From contig NC_063023.1 of assembly GCF_020509005.1 (NCBI RefSeq), forward strand, positions 2,356,001 to 2,420,000: DNA of 64,000 bases, given 5' to 3'. The notes below the pieces were generated by a model. The model searched no databases, had not been told where the DNA came from, and was given only the letters and a program-made list of their open reading frames with translations. This stretch comes from Fulvia fulva (lineage: Eukaryota; Ascomycota; Dothideomycetes; Mycosphaerellales; Mycosphaerellaceae). The translations under genes and the position numbers were made by a program. Shown here in pieces: positions 56,532-64,000 of this stretch (positions are counted from its first letter, which is position 1; each line of letters begins with the position of its first letter).

Positions 56532-57886
56532 ATGGACGTAGCGATAATGTCAAAGCTCTACAGCGTCAAGGCATCCCTCGGCAAAGGCGATGGCGTGTTC
56601 GCCAGGAAGCCTCTCACGCAGGGAACCATCGTCATGGTAGACAATGCCGTCATGCTGGTTCCCAAACGCTCGGTGTCCGTATCAGAGCAAGACAGCGAGG
56701 CAGCTTTCGACAAGTTGAGCCAGCGTGATCAGAAGATCTTCTTACAACTGCATGAAGGCACTCGGGCTTACAGTAGCAAGGTGAACCATATGTTCTACAT
56801 GTGTTCAAACTCCGGAAGCTGACCACCATCAGATCCATCGAATCTTCAAAGCCAACTCCTGATGAAAACGCCTCACTCATCTGCCTCAACGTCTCGAAGA
56901 TCAATCACTCGTGCAGACCAAATGCAGAGTCCATCGACGGCACGAATGCATATTCTATGCGTATCCGTGCCATCAAGACAATCGAGGAAGACGAAGAGAT
57001 CTTCATCAACTACCAGCCGATGGTTTCCATGAGTACACGGGCACGGAGACAAAAGTGGCTGGAGTTATACTATGGCTTGAAGTGTGACTGTGTCGCATGC
57101 AGTGCTTCGGCGCAAGATGTGACGCTCAGTGATGCTCGGAGGCAGATCATCTCCGCGCTCACATTGAACATCCAAGGCCATCAGGCGCCGGATTTCAGCG
57201 TATTCGATCAAATTACGTCAGAAACTGCGGAAGACAGTAGCATACTGAGAGGTATACCCATGCTGCCGCTTCGCGAACGACTCTCATTGGAGGCCTACAC
57301 TGCCCACAACTTTCTCCTGGCCAAGTTTCTGGAAGCTGAGGGTCTCGAAGGACCAGCGGTTGGTATGGCGTACCAGCAAGCGCAAGCTGTCTCCTCAACC
57401 AGATGCAATGACGGGACGACCACATCATCTTGCTCGGATCAGCGCAGAATGTCGAGTGCTGGATGATGAAAGCCATCGAGATCACCGAGAAGGTCTGCGG
57501 CATCGGTTCGTCTGAAGCAAGGGAGTGTCGTCTCGATTGGCAGAATATGCAGTGTGCTATCGAGATGAACACTGCCATGCAGTTCGTAAGTGCATCAAGG
57601 CATGGTCATCATTTCACGAGACTGACTACGCGGGCAGCTGAAGCAGAAGCCCGCCCTGATCCGCCAGCTCTCAATCAAAAAGGACAGGGCACGCCTCGAG
57701 AGGCTGATACACTCTGTAGCACTCAAGTACACTTCCACCGGCAAAGGTCAACCGGCACTCATCAACATTACCGAGCAAGAACGCAAGGGTTTCCTGCAGG
57801 AGCAGGCGACAGATCTACAAGTCAAAGCCCAGGCCGAGAAGATCAAGCAGATGTACTTCGAGATGTGTGAGCATCCTCGAAGGTGA
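56532..57886 (+). CDS. SET-domain protein (lysine methyltransferase-like), multi-exon or damaged
   Basis: SET-domain protein, probably a lysine methyltransferase using S-adenosylmethionine. Exon 1 from ATG 56532 (or 56547, MSKLYSV) has the SET start GKGDGVFARKPLTQG. The core follows in another frame: NVSKINHSCRPNAE (56908-56950), EEIFINYQP, and the post-SET-like LKCDCVAC (57079-57102). A last exon after a sure 52-base intron (57586-57637, GTAAGT, CTGAC, GCAG) ends EMCEHPRR at 57886. Two more joins are needed. GT-AG introns at 56781-56851 and 57363-57442 would both keep the frame. However, unspliced readings IHRIFKANS (56833) and DDHIILLGSAQ (57417) look like family sequence, which would mean frameshifts and a pseudogene. 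Confidence 0.7.
57586..57637 (+). other. Third intron of the SET gene
   Basis: 52 bases, GTAAGT donor, GACTGAC branch site, GGGCAG acceptor. It joins AMQF to LKQKPALIRQL in frame. Confidence 0.8.
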
Positions 57887-58517
57887 GGTGTTGCCATTTC
57901 CTGGAAAGCGAGGGTTGCATTCGCTTCGAAACCGATGCCGAACTCAAAGCGATCTGAATTCCTCTCGGAGGCTGGGAGCGCTCTGGTGCCTTAGGTGGCA
58001 AGTGCAAAAGGAGGCGGTATTGAGATCGGATCATCTCAGGCTTTCTCGGCAGATTGTATCTCCAAGGTAGAGCCGACCGCCAAGCGGCTAGGCACGAGGC
58101 TATGCGATTATACGATCGATACCTTGCACAGGTAATCTTTCGAGCACGACATGTGCGCTTGTGCTGCCGGAGCTCGCAGTCGAATACCACAGGCCGCAAT
58201 AGTAGAGAGTGTTCATCGTCTGGCCAGAACTCCATATCGACCGTGATCCGACAACGCCAACTGATATTACAGGTCCAAGTAGGAGCAGATATTTGACACT
58301 TACCAAGAAACAGACGGCGCTACTTTACCAGTCAAGTCACGCAGCCAAGCCGAAAGGAGCCATTGCCCAGCGCCCCAGCCTGAAAAGTGGCCGCACTCAC
58401 ATACGAGAAGACGAGAATTCGATAGCAAAGCCAAGAAGCCCCTCCAGTCTTCCTATAAGACCCTTTGACCAGCAAATCCAGCCCTCTCCTCCCTCAGCTT
58501 TTCACAACTAGATCATC
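57887..58517. other. Intergenic, upstream of the small secreted protein gene
   Basis: No convincing gene. A CT-rich stretch at 58440-58500 precedes the start of the next gene. Confidence 0.45.
58454..58459 (+). promoter_or_regulatory. TATA-like box of the small secreted protein gene
   Basis: TATAAG 64 bases before ATG 58518, followed by a CT-rich tract typical of fungal core promoters. Placement fits but is not proof. Confidence 0.35.
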
Positions 58518-58750
58518 ATGAACACCGCATTCCTCTACACCGCCCTCGTCGCCATCTTCGCGTGTGCTGCGCCCATCGCAGCTCAATGGGTTGACCCGAA
58601 TTGCCCAACTGATAGGTGCATGGTGATTGGACTTCCAGAGATTGTAAGTTGACTGGAGATGAGAGTCGGGGGAGCTGTGTATGAGGTGCTGATAATGTTC
58701 TACAGAGACGATGCATCAAGCAGTCTGATGGGTCGCCTTGTAACGGTTAA
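58518..58750 (+). CDS. Small secreted cysteine-containing protein
   Basis: Two exons, 58518-58643 and 58706-58750, joined across a 62-base intron with GTAAGT donor, GCTGATA branch site and CTACAG acceptor. The product is 56 residues. Residues 1-22 are a clear signal peptide (MNTAFLYTALVAIFACAAP, cleavage after IAA or IAAQ). The mature part is about 33 residues with four cysteines (NCPTDRC, then RRC, then SPCNG), enough for two disulfides. No family is recognised. Such genes in plant- or insect-associated fungi are often effector candidates, but antimicrobial or signalling peptides look alike. The start is the only ATG, with good context (ATCATCATGA). Confidence 0.75.
58644..58705 (+). other. 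Intron of the small secreted protein gene
   Basis: 62 bases, GTAAGT..TTCTACAG, branch site GCTGATA. Without splicing the frame ends at once after GLPEI, with no further cysteines. Confidence 0.8.
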
Positions 58751-59502
58751 GGAGTAGGGTCGTCGAGCTTGCGTTGGATCGAGGAGTGTGTGACGGAGAG
58801 CGAAGAGGCAGAATCCGAGAGCTAGGCCGAAATATAGCTCTGCTTACCATACAGTGTTAGAGCGCTGCAGTGTACTTGCTATTGCATTTGGAGACCATTT
58901 TTGCAACAAGGCTGACTCCTTGTATCTGCCATTCTGCTACTTGAATCTGCATGACAGTCTGTCGCCGAAGCTCTGGCTCGTATCTGGAATGGGGCGTTGG
59001 TATTGTTGATGTTACTATACCAGCTCCATGATTAACGTTCCCGCCATCTTAGCGTTATGCCATTCGAGTTTGCATGAAGAGCGTGTGGATGTTGTTGACA
59101 AAGCAGTCTGAAGGCGAAACGAGAAGTCGTGTACTGTACATATGTCCGAGATGCCGATACAGTTTGACATGCCGCTAGCGTCGATCTGCATTCAGCCAAT
59201 GCGATGACGGCTGATCCCTGCAGCACGCGTCGCCACGCAACGGACTCCACCTCCGTGTTCAATGTTGTTTTGGCCGATCTTCTTGAACAATGCCATTGAT
59301 CTTGATCAAATACATTGTTCACTACAACTGCAGCACGACGTTACGAACCCATACAGATCACAGCCTTGTACAGCATAGGGCCTCAAACGAAACAGTCCCC
59401 AAACCTGCCTCGCGACAACGATCTCAACGGTTCCAAAACGACTCCAACCAAATGAAGTAGACCATTGCATTACGCACATCGCACACTCCTCACCCTCCCA
59501 CG
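58751..59502. other. Intergenic, downstream of secreted protein, upstream of DUF3405 gene
   Basis: 752 bases with only short frames. The last 100 bases are C-rich and run into the start of the DUF3405 gene. Confidence 0.4.
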
Positions 59503-61881
59503 ATGGGCAGCCGCTACCGGTCCCTCAGCGGCGCGCTCATCGACCCGGAGAAGCAGCGCAACAGTAACGACTACGACTCCGACGATGCGCCCTCCCTAAT
59601 ATCCTCCCGCAACACCTCCTCCTCGCATATGCCCATGCTCGGGCAACCACCCTCGAAACCCTCCTTCGCCTACCACCTACCGCGACGGCGCTTCTCCCGC
59701 TACTTCACCCTTGTGATCGCCACAATCCTGTTGGTCTTCATCTACTACCTCTACCACTCCGCTTTCACAAGTCGCGCAGAAGTTCAGCTCGGCTTGAAGA
59801 AACCGCCCCCTCCACCGCCAGCGTGGGAGAGCTTTCCATTTTTGAAAAGGTATCATGGTGGGATAAGGACGCTCGTGGATCGGAGTGAAAATAAGCCAGA
59901 GTATCCTGCGGATGAGGATGTGGAGGTGCAGAGGCTGAAGGATGAAGCGTTACGGTTGAAGGAGAGTATGGATGCGGAAACAAGGCGCGAGAAGGGGTTT
60001 CAGAAGAGGGAGGAGAAGAGCTGGCAAGAGAGGGCTGTGAGATTTGACCCGTATGGGAAGGAGGGAAAGGAGTTTGAGTCGCCGGTGAAGTGCTATCTGG
60101 ATAATAAGACGAAGATGGAGGTGCCGCAGTTGCTTAGCTATAAGGGTGTTACAGAAGGGTTTCCAGAGCCTGTTATGGGAGGTCATGATCTGTTAGGTCT
60201 GAGGAATGATGTGTGCTTCGAGAGGTACGGGAGGCTTGGACCATATGGTTTCGGATACAGTAAAAAGTACGGCGGCAGTGGCGCTGGTATGGAGGGTGAG
60301 AAGGAGGGGTCCGAAAAAGTCTGGGGCGATGAGCTGGAGATCGATTACACGAAAGTCAGGTGGGCCGAGGTGCAGGAGCAATGTCAACAGGCGAATGCTC
60401 ATCGATTCAAGCCGAAGCCGCAGAAGCACATGAATCACTTCTACTCTGCCATGCCGTATGGAGGGCCCGCAAAGCAGAAGGAGTTGAAAGAAGAGACTGT
60501 CAAGACTGTGTCAGACAGCGGCAAGCAGCTGCTTAATCGGACTGCAGTCGTCATACGGACGTGGTGGGACTTTCAGTACGATGATGAAGACATGTTCTAT
60601 CTGCGAGCGTTGATGAACGAGCTGTCGTTACAATCTGGAGCCGAGTACGACGTGCACTTTCTCATTCATGTCAAGGACGACAACATGCAGATCTGGTCGG
60701 ACGACGAGACATATCAGCGTGTTCTGGACGATGCTTTGCCCGAGGAGTTCCGTGGCATGGGCACTCTCTGGTCAGAACGACAGATGGGGCTCATCTATGG
60801 TGGCGTCCACGAATCAATGTACCGTGACTTGCCAGTCCATGGCGCATACCGATCTACCTACATGCCCGTCCAATACTTCGCCCACATGCATCCCGAATAT
60901 GAATTCTTCTGGCACTGGGAAATGGACATTCGATATACCGGCCATTTCTACCACCTCTTCCAGCAAGTCTCCCAGTGGGCGAAACAGCAGCCCAGAAAAG
61001 GCCTGTGGGAGCGCAATGGCCGCTTCTACGTTCCGTCCGAGCACGGCACCTGGGAAGACTTTCGACAAATGGTGCGGGTGCAGACTGAGCACGGAACCGC
61101 AAGCAAGTCAAGCGTATACAACAAACTCGCCGCCGATGCAGGGACCGCTAACCCGATGGACGAGGCCTCCCGCCAGCCCGAGACGCCCATCTGGGGCCCA
61201 CTCCGTCCCAGTGGTGAGGGCGACGAAGTTGATTCTCCCTTAAATGACCCACTTCAACCTACTACCTACGACAAGGACACATACTCTTGGGGTGTAGGTG
61301 AAGAAGCAGACTTCATCACCTTCAACCCTCTGTTCGACCCCCACACAACGAACTGGATCTTGGCGGAAGACGTCACGGGCTACAACACTACTGATAACAA
61401 CTACCCACCCCGACGTACTGCCATTATCACAGCGAGTCGCCTCAGCAGAAGGTTACTGGAGACCATGCACCGCGAAACAGCCCTGAAACGCCACACCATG
61501 TTCTCGGAAATGTGGCCTGGCTCCTGCGCCCTCCATCACGGCTACAAAGCCGTCTACGCTCCTCATCCTGTGTATATTGATCGTGCGTGGCCGACCTCTT
61601 ATCTTGCTGCTATCTTCAACAACGGAAGGAACGGCGCCTCAGGTGGCTCAAGGACCTCCGTCTTCAGCGATGAACGACAACACAATTTCCTCGGCACGAC
61701 CTGGTACTACCACGCCGGCTTCGCGCCTAATCTCTGGAAGCGATGGCTGGGGTACCGAGTAGATAACGATGGTGGGGAGGAGTTTGAGGTTAATGGGGAG
61801 GGGAGGATATGTCTTCCTGCTATGCTTTTACATCCGGTCAAGCAGGTGGATTTGGTGAGGGAGCATAAAGAGGGGGAGTAA
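59503..61881 (+). CDS. DUF3405-family type II membrane protein (glycosyltransferase-like)
   Basis: A 792-residue single-exon protein. A cytosolic Ser-rich N-terminus (1-60) and basic PRRRFSR precede one transmembrane segment at about 67-88 (YFTLVIATILLVFIYYLY), then a PPPPPP hinge at 101-106, a charged coiled-coil-like stem (120-200), and a large lumenal domain with NRTAVVIRTWWDFQYDDEDM, YEFFWHWEMDIRYTGHFYH (about 467-485) and a conserved C-terminal part. This topology and the WEMD-type acidic motif are those of fungal DUF3405 proteins, thought to be Golgi or ER enzymes acting on glycans; activity is not proven for the family. No RIP and no breaks. ATG 59503 is the first in frame. Confidence 0.88.
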   Translation: MGSRYRSLSGALIDPEKQRNSNDYDSDDAPSLISSRNTSSSHMPMLGQPPSKPSFAYHLPRRRFSRYFTLVIATILLVFIYYLYHSAFTSRAEVQLGLKKPPPPPPAWESFPFLKRYHGGIRTLVDRSENKPEYPADEDVEVQRLKDEALRLKESMDAETRREKGFQKREEKSWQERAVRFDPYGKEGKEFESPVKCYLDNKTKMEVPQLLSYKGVTEGFPEPVMGGHDLLGLRNDVCFERYGRLGPYGFGYSKKYGGSGAGMEGEKEGSEKVWGDELEIDYTKVRWAEVQEQCQQANAHRFKPKPQKHMNHFYSAMPYGGPAKQKELKEETVKTVSDSGKQLLNRTAVVIRTWWDFQYDDEDMFYLRALMNELSLQSGAEYDVHFLIHVKDDNMQIWSDDETYQRVLDDALPEEFRGMGTLWSERQMGLIYGGVHESMYRDLPVHGAYRSTYMPVQYFAHMHPEYEFFWHWEMDIRYTGHFYHLFQQVSQWAKQQPRKGLWERNGRFYVPSEHGTWEDFRQMVRVQTEHGTASKSSVYNKLAADAGTANPMDEASRQPETPIWGPLRPSGEGDEVDSPLNDPLQPTTYDKDTYSWGVGEEADFITFNPLFDPHTTNWILAEDVTGYNTTDNNYPPRRTAIITASRLSRRLLETMHRETALKRHTMFSEMWPGSCALHHGYKAVYAPHPVYIDRAWPTSYLAAIFNNGRNGASGGSRTSVFSDERQHNFLGTTWYYHAGFAPNLWKRWLGYRVDNDGGEEFEVNGEGRICLPAMLLHPVKQVDLVREHKEGE

Positions 61882-62169
61882 AGACATGGGGAGGAAGGAT
61901 GTTTGTTGGATTTGCTGTTGGTTCAGCGTGGCGTTTGGGTGTTGTTGGCTGGGATATTGTTAGGCACGGGGTATCAGTGTCGAGCTTGTGAGTGTTTGTA
62001 TAGCAGATACAGCTCGATGAGTAGTGTACAACGCAGTCGTGAGGCTTAGGCCCTCCTCTCGGCGCATTCCTCCGGCCAGCCTTCGATTGGTGTGGCGCTC
62101 GACCGCGACACCTTCGTTGATCTTCCTCGACCAAGTCCAAACAATGCCCTGTGATCCTGGTTCACGACC
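61882..62169. other. Convergent intergenic region
   Basis: 288 bases between the DUF3405 gene (plus) and the next minus-strand gene; holds 3' ends only. Confidence 0.4.
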
Positions 62170-62621
62170 TCACTCCAGACTATCCAACCACTCCATCTGC
62201 GCCTCGACAACATCTCTGATCATCCTCTCTTGTGACCCCACGTTCAAGCGATTGAACATGGCTTCGGTGGCCAGGAATGCAGACTTATCGCTGCGGTTGT
62301 TCAGGTAAAGCGAACAGGCTGCTTTGTACTTGGTGCGAGCTGCGTCAGCGGCGGCTGTAATGTCGGATTCTGCTTTGACCAGAGCGGTGCGGTAGGTCTT
62401 GAGCGCTTCGTAGCGGAGGAGCTTGCAGACGTTGAGAAGAGCTGGTCGGTTGTACTGGAATCTTTGGCTAGCAGGGTCGGGCGGGATGTAGCTATGTGTC
62501 GAAAGGACTTCTTCGTAGATGATGAGGCGGAGTTCTGGTGGGATGGTGAGTTGGTCTTCTTGGTGGTGTTGGTGATCTTGGAGATAGAGCCACTGCCGGT
62601 GCTCTTGTCGGAGGTAGACAT
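62170..62621 (-). CDS. F-box-like or IPPELR-type hypothetical protein, frame shifted or with a tiny intron
   Basis: ATG at 62621 (MSTSDKSTGSGS) opens a frame that soon becomes low-complexity Ser/Thr. The next frame, open to TGA 62170-62172, has the conserved fungal pattern LTIPPELRLIIYEEVL, then PALLNVCKLLRYEALKTYR and a helical end (MIRDVVEAQMEWLDSLE). So the true product changes frame between about 62590 and 62550. Options are a 38- or 59-base intron (GTGGCT donor at about 62593, acceptors CAAGAAG or CCCACCAG) or a one-base indel. The IPPELR..IYE pattern is common in ascomycete F-box-like proteins of unknown role. About 130 residues. Paralogue of the gene at 62961. Confidence 0.55.
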
Positions 62622-62960
62622 GGTAGTGGTTGTGTTGAGATCACTGTGTTGGTGGTTGCAATGTGCCGTTGGAAGGCAGAGTGGAGATGCTGTTGTTAAT
62701 TTTGTGGTGTGGATCTGTTAGTTGGCGGAAGCTGGTGGCCAAGGAAAGTTATGAGGTGGCGAGAGAGCTTGAAAGAGACAACCGCGGCAAGTGAGCTCGA
62801 AGTGAAGTGAGACTGCTTCTCGCCAGGCGAAAGCTGCCATCGCTTCAATTTTCAGGCTGACTGCCACCTACTCAAGGCCATGCAACCACTCGATCTCCCT
62901 CTTCACCATCTTTTCCTCTCTTTCGCACTTTCGGTCGGTGTTTTCCCAGAGGCTGTGTGC
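62622..62960. other. Intergenic between the two paralogues
   Basis: 339 bases; promoter of the 62621 gene. No frame of interest. Confidence 0.4.
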
Positions 62961-63236
62961 TCAATAGTAGCGTCTGCAGCTCTCAGTGTCACCCCAAAAC
63001 TTGGCCTCGACCTTAGCAGTCACGACCACATCTCGAGCCGTGGCGGTAACCAAATTGTTATGGTCCAAGGTGCTATCGAGCGCTTCGCGGTAGAGACTCG
63101 AAGCTTCGAGGCGGAAGAGCTTGCATGTGCTGAGGACCGGCGGACGATGGTACTTTCGGCGGGAGCACTCGAACTTGTGGCTGTAGAGGACGTAGGCAGT
63201 CTGATCAACAAGCAAGTCATTCTCCAAGGTTTGCAA
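62961..63236 (-). pseudogene. Second F-box-like paralogue, N-terminus missing
   Basis: 92 codons open on the minus strand to TGA 62961-62963, with no ATG at the start; an in-frame TGA lies just upstream. YHRPPVLSTCKLFRLEASSLY matches PALLNVCKLLRYEALKTYR of the 62170-62621 gene at the same place, so the two are tandem duplicates. The IPPELR segment is absent. It is either a fragment or has an upstream exon that was not found. Nearby 63256-63020 in another frame is a shadow. Confidence 0.45.
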
Positions 63237-63239
63237 TCA

Positions 63240-63582
63240 AGCCTTGTCACAAGCAAGCAAGTTGGAAGCCTATAGCTCAGTCAGTATTTTCAAACAGTCA
63301 AGCGGTGTTTTCTCCTTCGTTTGCAAGCCTTGTGAGCATGTCTGTGTCGTTTTACAAGGTGTTGTTAATGATATTCAAGGTCACGTCGATCTAAGAAAGT
63401 GGAATTCTAGGAAGTGCGGACCTATCTCCAAGCCAATCGGATCACGCACCGACGGTCACGTGCTTTCACGCTTCAGTTTTCCCGACTTCTTAATTCCGAC
63501 GCGTCTATCTCAACCTCTAAGCATCAACTTCACGACCTCACTACACCACAATCTAGACTCGTAGCAAGTTGAAACTAGCAGT
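63240..63582. other. Boundary region before the hAT remnant
   Basis: Normal composition up to about 63560, then RIP-type sequence begins within some 20 bases. Contains another CACGTG (63458 region) and a CT-rich tract. No terminal inverted repeat was identified. Confidence 0.4.
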
Positions 63583-64000
63583 ATGCTTTTAACCGTACTA
63601 GATACTAAAGATCTGTTCGCGCCGACTATCGAGATCGACGCCGTAAGTAATAAAGCCGACATATCTAAGGTACTAGGGAAGAGAAAGCACGACTTGCTTA
63701 ACTAGCTAGATTAGACGCGACTAAAGGCCTATTACCGTACCTTATAAGACCGTAACTACTCATTATTTATTTAGAACTACGGCTAGCCTATTAAGGACAA
63801 AGATAGGCTCAAATGCTAGCTCTATAAGCTATACTATAGCGCTAGTAGAAAAGAGAAGGGCATCTATAAGACTAACGTCTCTACGACTAGTGCTTCGAAC
63901 TATATAAAGACGAAGTACTATATCGATAGTAACGGTGTTATTCAACCGAAAGAGAAGAAGAGGAAGGGCTTAGATCAATATTATAGTAGGTAGTAGATTA
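63583..64000 (+). pseudogene. hAT-type transposase, N-terminal part, RIP-degraded, runs off the window
   Basis: Plus-strand frame from ATG 63583 (MLLTVLDTKDLF) with several TAG stops. Centre shows a BED-finger-like order: an aromatic stretch, then C..C (second Cys kept as C or changed), a linker with KTNVSTTSASNYIKTKY in which His has become Tyr, then a basic KEKKRKGLDQY tail. This is the N-terminal zinc finger of fungal hAT transposases. The catalytic region would lie to the right of the window. CpA/TpG are depleted as in the retroelement nest. Superfamily call is by pattern only. Confidence 0.55.

Noticed and set aside
60668..61243. 191-codon plus-strand frame inside the DUF3405 gene
   Set aside because: Alternative-frame shadow of a confident coding region.

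Overview
The window looks like part of a filamentous ascomycete (Pezizomycotina, probably Dothideomycetes) chromosome. The reasons are GT-AG introns of about 46-62 bases, a DUF3405 type II membrane protein, a fungal cytochrome P450, and above all very heavy repeat-induced point mutation (RIP). In the repeats CpA and TpG are almost gone and replaced by TpA, Trp codons have become TAG, and CpG is kept.

Bases 1-43640 are a nest of retroelements whose insertion order can be read from target-site duplications (TSDs). The outermost unit (O) is an LTR-type gag on the minus strand, split into 1-660, 12841-13051 and 24603-25589. Gypsy E (666-12835, minus, TSD gggcc) and Copia D (13057-24597, plus, TSD ttcgt) sit inside O. 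Full-length LINE 1 (1723-6727) sits in E. Full-length LINE 2 (17412-22399) and a 1-kb 5'-truncated LINE 3 (13093-14088) sit in D. Gypsy B (25590-43640, plus) follows O and itself contains an inverted, younger relative, Gypsy A (26461-32597, minus, TSD cctag), and a nearly unmutated Copia C (37404-43018, plus, TSD tcgac). The degree of RIP falls with nesting depth, so the nest is a clock. A and B carry a 344-bp identical tract that looks like gene conversion.

Bases 43641-63560 are unmutated, gene-bearing DNA. In order: a 715-aa nuclear-type hypothetical protein (minus); a 3.7-kb stretch without a sure gene but with two families of degenerate short repeats; a Cys-rich hypothetical gene broken by two in-frame stops (minus); a short RecQ helicase with a 46-base intron (plus); a SnoaL-like protein (plus); a P450 (plus); a SET-domain protein with several introns (plus); a 56-residue secreted four-cysteine protein with one intron (plus); a DUF3405 protein (plus); and two tandem F-box-like or IPPELR-type paralogues (minus), at least one damaged. 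The genes do not form one obvious pathway. P450 and SnoaL neighbours could belong to specialised metabolism, but no backbone synthase is in the window.

From about 63583 to the end RIP-mutated DNA resumes with the N-terminal part of a hAT-type transposase (BED-finger-like), so the gene island is bounded by mobile DNA on both sides.
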